64,000 nt of DNA, taken from assembly GCF_027172205.1 (NCBI RefSeq), contig NC_070619.1, forward strand, positions 8,296,459 to 8,360,458, read 5' to 3'. Below, one piece after another: positions 19,948 through 31,900 of the stretch. A model generated the notes under the pieces. It was not told the origin of the DNA and did not search any database. It worked only from the letters and a program-made list of their open reading frames with translations. Made by a program: the position numbers and the translations under genes. The stretch's first letter is position 1; each line of letters opens with the position of its first letter. The DNA comes from Podarcis raffonei (Eukaryota > Chordata > Lepidosauria > Squamata > Lacertidae).

Positions 19948-22900
19948 CTGGAAAAATACAAGGAGATAGCCTTCAGGTGTGCCAACGCTAGGGGTTGTGG
20001 TGCTGTCAGCCCCCTCAATATTCCTTAGCAGGGGGCTCAGCCTTGCCCATTATTGAGGGGGCAAAGGAGGCCGAACCACTGAGCAGCGGCAGCTAGACTG
20101 GTGACTGGGAGCGGCCGCCGAAACCATATAACACCGGTCTTGAAAGACCTACACTGGCTCCCAGTACGTTTCCGAGCACAATTCAAAGTGTTGGTGCTAA
20201 CCTTGAAAGCCCTAAACGGCCTCGGTCCAGAATACCTGAAGGAGCGTCTTCACCTCCATCGTTCTGCCCGGACACTGAGGTCCAGCTCCGAGGGCCTTCT
20301 GGCGGTTTCCTTGCTGCGAGAAGCAAAGCTACAGGGAACCAGGCAGAGGGGCTTCTCAGTGGTGGCACCCACCCTGTGGAACGCCCTCCCACCAGATGTC
20401 AAAGAGAAAAATAACTACCAAACTTTTAGAAGACATCTAAAGGCAGCCCTGTTTAGGGAAGCTTTTAATGTTTAATAGGTTATTGTATTTTAGTTTTTTG
20501 TTGGAAGCCGCCCAGAGTGGCTGGGGAGACCCAGCCAGATGGGCGGGGTATAAATAATACATCATTATTGCTATTATTATTATCACTATTATGAGCTCAG
20601 CATCAAAGGCATGCTCCTCCTGAGCACAAGTGAGACATGCAACGTCACAGGCGTGCAAAAGGTAAAGGACTCCTGGACGGTTAAATCCAGTCAGAGGTGA
20701 CTAGGGGGTTGCAGCGCTCATCTCGCTTTCAGGCTGAGGGAGCCAGTGTTTGTCCGCAGACAGCTTTCCAGGTCATGTGGCCAGCAGGACTAAACCGTTT
20801 CTGGCGCAACGGGACACTGTAACAGAAACAAGAGTGCACGGAAACGCCGTTTACCTTCCCACCGGAGCGGTACCTATTTATCTACTTGCACTGGTGTGCT
20901 TTCAAACTGCTAGGTTGGCAGGAGCCGGGACAGAGCAACGGGATTGCTCACCCCATCATGTCACCCAGTAGGTCAGGATTTGAATCTTAATCTCCCAGGC
21001 CCATAGCTGACGCTCGAGGATGCCGGACTCTGCACTAGTTGGCTGGAGGGAGGAGGAAGTATTACCTGGGAAACTTGGGAAATAAGCAGCCAGGTCAGAA
21101 CTCAAGATCTTCTCCTCCAGGATGTCCACCTTGTTGAGGAAAAGGATGATGGAGGTATTCCAGAACCATGGAAGCTCCAGGATGGTTCTGAAGAGGTCGA
21201 GACTCTCCCTCATCCGGTTCTAACTCGTGGGAGTGGAGGAAGAAGGGAAAAGAAAGTACTTAGGAACACTCGCAAGGAATCGGGCCTCTCACTCAGTCGT
21301 GCCTTCACTGCCCAGAATCAGCAGGGATTCAGAGAAAAGGAGTCTTCCCTACCCAGGGCTGAACCTCAGACCTTCTGCCCACTAAGCAAAGTGTGGGATG
21401 TGAAACACAAGAGCAGTCAAGTACAACATTCCTAGAGTGAACATGTTTATGTTGATTCAAGCCAAAAGCCAGAGGAATTGGCCACCCTCCAGGTGCCCGG
21501 CTTGAATCCTTGTTGACCTCCCTGTCAGCGACTCCCGGCAAGACCAGGGGAGGTCTGCATCGGCGATCCTTCTCAACGTGAAGAAGAACACACCACTTCA
21601 CCCCTCCCATTCCCAGGGAGGGGAAAGAGACAGACAGAAATGTATTTACATGCTTTTATTCCTGTCTTTCCAGCAGTACAGAGAATCGTGTCTGTACTCT
21701 CTCATCACTAACAGCAGAGAGAGAAAAACTCCTCCCATGTACTTCCAGTACAGGGTCATGTGACACTCTGAGCTAACATCCGGCGCTCAGTGCACAGAAT
21801 AGACTGTCCCTTGTTCCCACGGTACAGTCCCAAAACATCAGCTTCCTGTTTGGCTTTCCAGCCATCTGGAGCACCCAGCTGCATTGCCCCTTTTTCGTAA
21901 CAGTTTAGACATGGGGAGGGATGTTTGTCCAGCCAGCAGGTAAACTTCCTGTTTCCTTCTGGGCTGGGACAGACTTGCTCTACATGTGACTGGAGGTGGG
22001 TGTGGCCTCACCTGTGCAGGTAATGACAAAAGCACAGGGCAGGGCAGCCATCTCTCTCTTCCAAGTGTATGTTATTTCACTAAGCCTAAGTCTGCCTTCT
22101 GGGATCTGATTGTGAACAGAATGTGAGTAAACTCTTTTTTATCCTTTTGTAAAAGACTGTGTCATCTCCTCTATTTTATGATGGAATAAGGGGAAATTAC
22201 CAGAATAGTTATTATAGAGGCTTTAGCGAGCCTGAGCAAACGCTGCCGTTGCAAACTTAAAATAAAGGGGAATGTTTTACTCTGCTGAAATTGGGGAACT
22301 TGTTAACACAAGTTGGATAAGGATATAATCAGACAATATATCCTCTCCTGCATCCCTGAACATTCCCACACAAAGGCTCTACCATTTCCCCCTCAAATTG
22401 AAGCTAAGAGCCTAGTCCTCATTGTTTTGAATGAAAGGCTGTGTTATGTATTCAGTGGACTGCGTTTGCCTGAGTTTGAGTCTGGACTAAGGATCCTGAG
22501 CCCCTGTGTTCTGATTCGATACATGACGTCCAATCACAGAACATTCTAGGATTTGGGCCTCTGCTATTGGCCCTTGAGCTCTGAGCCGTGATTCGCAGCT
22601 TGGAAGTTTAGACAGCCAATCACATTGAGAGTGGGAGTGGCCTGGGCTTTCAGGTATGTATATAAGCAGCTGCTTTGCCCCTGGTTCCCAGTTATGTAGT
22701 GCAATAAAGGTTCTTGCTGTTATCACTATCAGGTTTCAGGCAGGGGCACAGTTCCCAGCCCTGCCTGAAGATGCCAAGCCTGAGACCTGCTATTGAGCTA
22801 CGGTCTCTTCTTTAAAAATTAAAAATAAAACAATATTCCAGTCCTCGTGACTTTGAAGGGCTTGTTTGAACAGGAATGGGCTGGCTAGGGTTGCCATATC

Positions 22901-25900
22901 TTGAAAAGCAAAAAAGAGGATGCTATGACCAGGGCCGGATTTAGGTTTGATGAGGCCCTCAGCTACTGAAGGTAATGGGGCCCTTTCTGTGTCCAGTTGT
23001 CCTTTGTCAACAACACATTGTCGCTGTTTTTTTGTGTTGAATATATGCTTGATGGTAATTTATGGACCTCATAGGTATCTAAAGCCATTTGCCCATGTTC
23101 CCGTGCAACCAGTCCATGCAGAATGTAGGCACCCTATATGTAGAAAGGAGCAAACCAGGGATATTTTAGGGAGCAGGCTAGCAGGCGGGGCCCATGACTA
23201 TCACCATAGGAGCCTACACAACACAAAACACTGTTGCTGTGTGTAGGCTTTGTTTTATTTGTTTTTTAATCTTATATTTTGGATGTGTACATCCCGTTTT
23301 TCCCCCTTTAACTTTTTTTGGGAGCCCCCAAGAGAGTGGGGCCATAAGCCATTGCTTGTTTAGCTTATACAGTGGTACCTCGGGTTAAGTACTTCATTCG
23401 TTCCGGAGGTCCGTTCTTAACCTGAAACTGTTCTTAACCTGAAGCACCACTTTAGCTAATGGGGCCTCCTGCTGCTGCCACGCCGCCGGAGCACGATTTC
23501 TGTTCAGCAAAGTTCTTAACCTGAAGCACTATTTCTGGGTTAGCAGAGTCTGTAACCTGAAGCGTATGTAACCCGAGGTATGTAAATCCGGCACTGGCTA
23601 CGACGACTCTCATTTTAAAAACCCCTACCATAGGTAGGATATAGAAGCTGTGATTTTATTGCGGGGGGGGGGGGGCAGGAGAAGAGGAAAGCAAGTCTTT
23701 AGCCCCCAGTTATGTTTATGTCTCATCCAAAAATTATAGCCAGAGACATTGTGGCAAATTGAAAAAAATTCCACCTGGACAGAATTTTTATCCCTGAAAA
23801 AGAGGATGTGTCCTGGGAAAAGACGACACATGGCAAGCTTACCTAGGAAGCTCAGAGGAAAGTGACCTTTGCAGGGAGTGGGGTGCAGTGCTGTGTTCAC
23901 GTTTTCCCCTCCAGGTAACGTGGAAAGGAAGAAATCCTGATAACAAAAGGCAGTGGCGTAGCGTGGGTTGTCAGCACCCGGGGCAAGGCAAGTAATTTGC
24001 GCCCCCTAACCCGTGGATTTGCGCCCCCTAACCCTAACCCCCAGATGTTGCGCCTGGTGCGGCTGGCCCCCCCTGCACCCCCCACACTACGCCACTGCTT
24101 GTACCTGTTTTGGGCATAACCTCTGAGGATCATCTTGTCCAACCCCCTGCAATGCAGGAATCTCAGCTAAAGCATCCATGACAGATGGCCATCCAAACTC
24201 TGTGTAGAAACCTCAAAGGAAGGAGAGTCCATCCTCTGCTAAGGAGGACCATTCTACTGTTGAACTGCTCTGTCAGAAAGTTCTTTCTGATGTTTAGTCA
24301 GAATCTTTTTTCTTGTAACATGAATCCATTGGTTTAGGACCAGTTGTAGCTTGCAGCTTACACAGTGAAACCCTAGCCCTGTCTACATAGAACGTAGAGT
24401 GAATTCAGTGGGGCTATCTCCTACATAAGGGGGGTTAGGATGGCAGGCTTTCTGTACAAAGCCAAAAATCCTATCCTTTGCTCCACACACTGTTCCCTCT
24501 GGCCTCGCCCTCCACTAGGATGCGGTCCGTGAAACGTTGCAGAAGATGGAATGCAGCGCCCAGCTGAAAAAGGATTCCCACATGGATCTCAGTGACTTTT
24601 AGCATGTAAGTGGACTCCTCTCCAGTAAATCTGTGGTGAATCCCATTTTCGGTTTGCATTAGTGAAATCCAGCATAAAAGGACTGCAGTGAAGGGAATAA
24701 ATGCAGAGCAGGATATACCGTAGCTTCACCTTATCCTTTGACTCCTCTCCTCTCTCTCTCCCTGGAGAAATGAAGCAGTGACCCGACAAGGAGTAGTGAA
24801 GGATGGGCGTGTTTTGTCCCTGATCTGGATGAGATCAAGGCGCCGGCAACGGGAAGGAGGCGGGGAAGAAGCAGGAGCAGGCCAGCCGGGGCTGCTCCAG
24901 ACCCCCCCCCCATCTCTCCCATCGCCGCTGGAGGGGTCATGGAGGCACTGAGCCCGGGAGGCGGGTAGCCAGCCAGGGCGCACCTACCCAACCTCGCCGC
25001 GCGCCCAGGCGCGCGGCTCTCTCCAGCTTCCTCCCGGCCGGGCCAGCGACTCCACCTCTTCCTTTGCCTCTTTGAGGCGCTTAATTCCCAGCAAGCGATT
25101 AGCAGGCTCGGATCGGATCCTGCTGCTGCTGCGCGGCCCTTTTCCCTCCACCAACGGCGCGCTGCGCCTTGGAGAGGTTCCCGCTTCGTCGAGGGGGGCC
25201 GGCCAAACGGAGACGACGACCCCCCACTCCAACCAAGCCTCGATTGCTTGTCCCTTCCCTCTGGACTCGCGCCCCCCCAGATGTTGCGCCCGGTGCGGCC
25301 GGCACCCCTGGCACCCCCCACGCTACGCCACTGACAAAAGGTGCAAGGATGCCTCCTCCCCTTTCCAAAGGACATGAGAAGCTTAAATCAGCATAAAAAG
25401 GTAAAGTGCCAGCATGACGAAGCTGCTTCTGGCGAACCAGAGCAGCGCACGGAAATGCTGTTTGCCTTCCCGCCGGAGCGGTACCTATTGATCTACTTGC
25501 ACTTTGACGTACTTTCAAACTGCTAGGTGGACAGGAGCTGGGACAGAGCAACAGGAGCTCACCCCGTCGCGGGGATTTGAACCACCAACCTTCTGATCGG
25601 CAAGTCCTAGGCTCTGTGGTTTAACCCCCAGCGCCACATATGGGCATAAAACCTAATGGTTGGAGGCCCTGGCCAGTTTTTAAACCTGGAGAGAGTGGCA
25701 TCTCAATTTGGCCGGACAGCAGTTTTCCCTAATTGCCCAACTTTGGCCTTGGAGGGTGGCAGAAAATAGACAGCAGTGAGGTAGGTTGGATCTGCCAGGA
25801 GATGCGACGCCTCACCTGCAAATTAAACAGCGGAACTCCCTGCTGCAGGAGGCAAAACTGCAGAACTCCCTCCCTTGGCCTGCTCTTCTTCTGATCTTAA

Positions 25901-28900
25901 AACCTGATTTCAGCACACACAAACACACACTCATGCATTTTTTTCAAAATCCCCCTCCTTACTTCACTTGTGTTCTCCTCCAGACATTGGTCATATTCAC
26001 TGAGAGAAGCCAAGTAGATCAGGGCAATCACGTTCTCAAAACAGTGGATCCATTTACGGCGCTCCGACCTCTGTCCGCCTACATCAACGATCCTGCACAG
26101 GAAGGGAGATCATGGGTTTTTTTGGCTTCTGGGTGGCTACAGATACTCACCTCCTGGGTTTAAGGTAACCTCCACCCCTGCTCCAATGAAACTGATGTAG
26201 AGGTTTCCCCCCCCCACACACACACACAAAAGGTGTAGAAGTTGTAAAAAAAAAAAAAAGGAGGGGATTTGAACTGTCGACCTTCTGACCGGCAAGCCCT
26301 AGGCTCTGTGGTTTAAATGAGTATTTAAAATTAAGGTGTCAAAAAAGGTTTTTTATGGTCCATATAGTTAAAGCTATGGTTTTCCCAGTAGTGATGTATG
26401 GAAGTGAGAGCTGGACCATAAAGAAGGCTGATCGCCGAAGAATGGATGCTTTTGAATTCTGGTGCTGGAGGAGACTCTTGAGAGTCCCATGGACTGCAAG
26501 AAGATCAAACCTCTCCATTCTGAAGGAAATCAGCCCTGAGTGCTCACTGGAAGGACAGATCCTGAAGCTGAGGCTCCAAGACTTTGGCCACCTCATGAGA
26601 AGAGAAGACTCCCTGGAAAAGACCCTGATGTTGGGAAAGATGGAGGGCACAAGGAGAAGGGGACGACAGAGGACGAGATGGTGGGACAGTGTTCTCGAAG
26701 CTACCAGCATGAGTTTGACCAAATTGCGGGAGGCAGTGGAAGACAGGAGTGCCCGGCCTGCTCTGGTCCAGGGGGTCACGAAGAGTCGGACACGACTAAA
26801 TAACAAAACTGTGGCCTGTGATTTGTTAGCCCGAAAACGAGCGAGGTCCCAAGCAAAGAAGAATGGCAACTTAAGCTGACAGAATATGCACAACTCACAG
26901 ACTTAGAATAAGAGAACAAGAAGAACATGCCTTTAGAGAAGATGGGAAAACATTTATTGAATATATTGGGGGGGGGGAATTGTGTACACCTGAAAACATT
27001 GGAAGCATTCAGGTAAATTCAACAGTGTAAATAAGTTTTGATGGCGGCAATAATGGAATACTGAATGGTATAGTTTATGTAAAATATGCAGGGATTTATG
27101 ATATGCAAAATGAACCATGGAAAGAGAAGAAGGGAAGTCTTAAAGGTAAAGGGACCCCTGACCATTAGGTCCAATTGTGGCTGACTCTGGGGTTGCGGCA
27201 CTCATCTCGCTTTACTGGCCAAGGGAGCCGGCGTACAGCTTCCGGGTCATGTGGCCAGCAGGACTGAGCCGCTTCTGGCGAACCAGAGCAGCGCACAGAA
27301 ACGCCATTTACCTTCCCGCCGGAGCGGTACCTACTTATCTACTTGCACTTTGACGTGCTTTCGAACTGCTAGGTTGGCAGGAGCAGGGACCGAGCAATGG
27401 GAGCTCACCCCGTCGCGGGGATTCGAACCGCCGACCTTCTGATCGGCAAGCCCTAGGCTCTGTGGTTTAAATGAGTAAATTGTAAAACAGGTAATTTAAT
27501 AAAATTACACACACACACAAGTATATATGAAGTTGTACCAAACTAAGGTTATTCTCGTGGTGGAGGCGTCGTCCGATGAAGTTGTATAATCTTAGAAGGG
27601 TGCCATGTGATAGAGCCCTTTGCCCTTCTGAATTTGCCACTACACTCATTTCAGCAGAGATCAACTACGGAGGCTTTGAGACCCATTGGCATCTCTCACC
27701 TGGTTTAGCCGGCCAGTCAAAGCCATCAAGGCTGCACGACTTCAGATCCCGCTCCCAGTTCTGCTCACCTGAGCCTCACCTTCTGCACCGAAAAGCAGTA
27801 CTCGTTGATGCCCGTCGTCGGCACCCGCGTCCGCAGGATGTCCTGTGGGCTCGGCACGTACCCTGCCGCTGCAATGCGGTCCAGGTTGGACAGGAAGCTG
27901 CAAAGGCACGTTAAGGATAGTTGCTTAAATTGTACATGGAAATGGGAAGATAACTTACTAAAGAAAGAGGAGGCTTCGCCCTGCCAGAGTTGAAATTATA
28001 TTATGAAGCATCTTGCCTCTGTTGGTTGAAGGAATGGATGGAATTAGAAAATACTGAATTGCGGGATTTAGAAGGTTATGATAACAGATTTGGGTGGCAT
28101 GCATATTTATGGTATAATAAGACAAAAGTCCATAAAGGATTTGGAAGCCATATATTTTGAAGATTTCTAATAGAAACCTGGGATAGGTATAAAAACCTAT
28201 TGGAACGAAAAACACCACATTGGTTATCTCCATTAGAAGCGATGAGTGTAAAAAAGGTCAATATGAGTGGGAAATGGATAACATATGGGAAATTAATATA
28301 TATGGAAGGAAGTAAATGGAAACTGAAACAATATGAAGAAATTAAAGAATATGTTAATGATTGGTTACATTATCGCCAGGTCAACGAAATGTTTAAACAA
28401 GACTCTAAAGAAAAAGGATTTGATGAAAGTGGATCAAAGTTTGAATTAGAGATATTAAGTAATGATGCAAAAATTTTGTTTAAAATGTATAAATTGCTGC
28501 TTGAATGGCATTTGAAGGACAAAGAGGTTAAGTCGGTTATGATTCACTGGGCCAAAGATTTTGGGTATAATATACAGCTGAGTGATTGGGTGAAATTATG
28601 GAAGGAAGGTTTAAAATTTACTGCATGCAATGCCCTAAAAGAAAATGTGATGAAAAGGATTTATAGATGGTATATTACACCTGTCAAGTTAGCGAAAATG
28701 TATAAAGTCAGTAATAAATGTTGGAAATGTAAAGAAAAGGAGGGAACATTTTATCACATGTGGTGGGAATGTAAAAAGGTGAAATGCTTCTGGGAGATGA
28801 TATATAACAAGTTAAAAAAATGTTGAAATATACATTTATAAAGAAACCAGAAGCATTTTTACTGGGGATTGTGGGGAGTGATATAAATAGAAAGGAATGT

Positions 28901-31900
28901 AAGCTCTGTTTATATGCAATAACAGCAGCAAGAATATTATTGGTCCAAAAATGGAAGCAAGAAGAATTACCGATGATTGAAGAATGGAGGATGAAGTTAA
29001 TGGACTATGCAGAATTAGATAAACTAACAGGAAGGATTCAAAACCGGCGAGACCAGAAATTCACGGAAGACTGGAGTAAATTTACGGACCATTTGAAAAG
29101 TAATTGTGAAGAACAGACGATGTTTGTAGGGTTGCAAGAAGTTTTGTGAGGTGTATTATTAGAAGTATTGTAAAAATGGACAAGGGGGAGCAAGATTTGT
29201 TAAGAGATGTAAAGGCAATATAAAGTTAAGAAATGCATAAGAAGTGGTTAAAATGGTGGATCATCAGAGTTGCTGATGGAAGTCTAAAAAGATTGTATAA
29301 GTGAAAAGTTTTGTGGTACATTTTATAATTTATATGTTAAAATTAACAAAAATATTATATATAAAAAAGGAAATGGGAAGATAACTTTGTAATGTGTCTG
29401 AATGTGTCCTGCGTAGCGTGGCGCGTCTGTCAAAGCTAAGCAAGAGCTGCAGAGACCCTAACAGTTAATGATTAAATAAAAGAATTAAAAAATTGTCCAG
29501 TAGCACCTTAGAGACCAACTAAGTTTGTTCTGGGTATAGGTAGGTAGCCGTGTTGGTCTGGCGTAGTCAAAACAAAATAAAAAAATTCCTTCCAGTAGCA
29601 CCTTAAAGGTAAAGGGATCCCTGACCACTAGGTCCAGTTGTGGCCGACTCTGGGGTTGCGGCGCTCATCTCCCTTTACTGGCTGAGGGAGCTGGCGTACA
29701 GCTTCCGGGTCATGCGGCCAGCAGGACTACGCCGCTTCTGGCGAACCAGAGCAGCGCACGGAAATGCCGTTTACCTTCCCGCCGGAGCGGTATCTATTTA
29801 TCTACTTGTGGTTTCGAACTGCTAGGTTGGCAGGAGCAGGGACCGAGCAACGGGAGCTCACCCCGTCCGGGGATTCGAACCGCCGACCTTCTGATCAGCA
29901 AGTCCTAGGCTCTGTGGTTTAACCCACAGTGCCAACGATGTTGGTTAGAGTATGAGACTCTAAATCTAAGGGTTGTGGGTTCAAGTTTCACGTTCGGTTA
30001 AACCACAGAGCCTAGGACTTGCCAATCAGAAGGTCGGCGGTTCAAATCCCCGCGACGGGGTGAGCTCCTGTTGCTCGGTCCCTGCTCCTGCCAACCTAGC
30101 AGTTCAAAAGCATGTCAAAGTGCAAGTAGATAAATAGGTACCGCTCCAGCGGGAAGGTAAACGTCGTTTCCGTGCGCTGCTCTGGTTCACCAGAAGCAGC
30201 TTAGTCATGCTGGACACATGACCTGGAAGCTGCATGCCGGCTCCCTCGGCCAATAAAGCGAGATGAGCGCCGCAACCCCAGAGTCGGCCACTAATGGTCT
30301 GGGGTCCCTTTACCTTTACCTTACTCTAACCAACTGAGGGCTTTTGATAGTGCTGCACAGGTTGTTGTTGTTTACTAGATTTCATAGATTTTCTGTTGTT
30401 TAAATTCCATTAGATTTTGATTACTTTTTAACTACTATCGTTGATTTGTTTTTAAGCTTTCTGTGTTTCTGTATGTGCTTGCTTCTTGTAAGCCTGATTA
30501 AATTACAGAATTGTAGAATTGGAAATGGACTCCAAGGATCATCTAAGGAGTCCTGGTTCTGGAAGAAAGGCAGTTTGATAATTCCAGTGGATCTGCTCTA
30601 AACAGAACTTAGTTGTAAGCAACCCAAATGCGTCTTCTCTGAGTAGGATAAGACTGGGTGCAACCCACCACCTGGAAACCCGATAGATTTGCTCGTCCTT
30701 AAGCGGCAAACGCAAATGCGCTCACTAGAAAGTGGAATCCAGCAAATGGTACTCGCTTCGCCTCTGGTAGCAAGTTCGGATCCCGCCATCCCTCCACAGG
30801 CTTTTGATCATCCGTGCATGGTGCGCATCCATCTCCTTCATTTTGTAAGTATCCACAGCCATCAGCAGCTGAGCATTTTGCTAGAAGCAGAGATAATAAC
30901 TTGTTAATATTGTTGTTGTTACAGTGGTACCTTGGTTTAAGAACAGCTTAGTTTATGAACAACTCGGATTAAGAACGCTGCAAACCCGGAAGTAGGTGTT
31001 TTGGTTTGTGAGCTTTGCCTTGGAATCAGAACATGTTGAATGTGTTCCATTTGTAAATTGAATCCCCCGCTGCTATGGGAAAGCACGCCTTGGTTTAAGA
31101 ACGCTTTGGTTTAAGAACGGACTTCCGGAATGGATTAAGTTTGTAAACCAAGGCACCGCTGTATTTATTTTGATTCGACTGTAACATGTTTGTTAAAGAA
31201 GGAAGTGTCCTTGTGGGAGGCTTCTGGTAAGAGAAAAGCAATTACTTCTTTTATCTCTTACATCGTATGGGGACGCAAATGGCGCTGTGGTCTAAACCAC
31301 TGAGCCTCTTGGGCTTGCTGATCAGAAGGTTGGCGGTTCAAATCCCCACGATGGGGTGAACTCCCATTGCTCTGTCCCAGCTCCTGCCAAGCTAGTAGTT
31401 CAAAAGCATGCCAGCACAAGTAGAGAAATAGATACCGCTGCGGAGGGAAGGTAAATGGCGTTTCCGTGCGTTCTGGTTTCCATCACGGTGTCCCGTTGTG
31501 CCAGAAGCAGTTTAGTCCTGCTGGCCACATGACCCAAAAAGCTATCTGTGGACAAACGCTGGCTCCCTTGGCCTGAAAGCAAGATGAGCGCCGCAACCCC
31601 ATAGTCACCTTTGACTGGACCTAACCATCCAGGGGTCCCTTGCCTTTATATGGTCTCAGTGGCAGCTCCCAGTCACCAGTCTGGTAGTCACATTCTGGAT
31701 TAGTTGTCATTTCCAAGTCACCTTCAAAGGGAGCCGCACATAGAGCGCATGGCAGTAGTCCAAGTGGGAGATAACCAGAGCATGCACCACTCTGGCCAGA
31801 CAGTCCATGGGCAGGGAGGGTCACATCCTGCATACCAGATGGAGCTGCCCTGGACAGAAAATTGACCTGCGCCTCCATGGACTGCTGTGAGTCCAAAATT

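Larger units (their letters stand above)
23951..25333. mobile_element. Composite hAT-type element enclosing host DNA
   Basis: Outer ends are CAGTGGCGTAGCGTGGG at 23951 and CCACGCTACGCCACTG at 25333. A perfect 8-bp target duplication ACAAAAGG lies at 23943-23950 and 25334-25341. A second, internal right end (CACACTACGCCACTG) stops at 24097, so 23951-24097 looks like a complete 147-bp unit. Between 24098 and about 25262 lies unrelated sequence: a CR1 piece and a GC-rich block. No transposase is present. Confidence 0.88.

Noticed and set aside
24731-25375. 214-codon minus-strand ORF as an independent gene
   Set aside because: Its start lies in or beyond the hAT terminal repeat, and it runs through a GC-rich block without splice context. 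Only the central signal-peptide-like part is noted, as a possible captured exon.
26339-26893. Long ORFs on both strands (up to 184 codons)
   Set aside because: The plus frame is the BovB reverse-transcriptase tail and the minus frame is its mirror; neither is a host gene.
28200-29149. 208- and 109-codon ORFs in GNA15 intron 3
   Set aside because: They are the two halves of one L1 ORF2 C-terminus, bounded by a target duplication.
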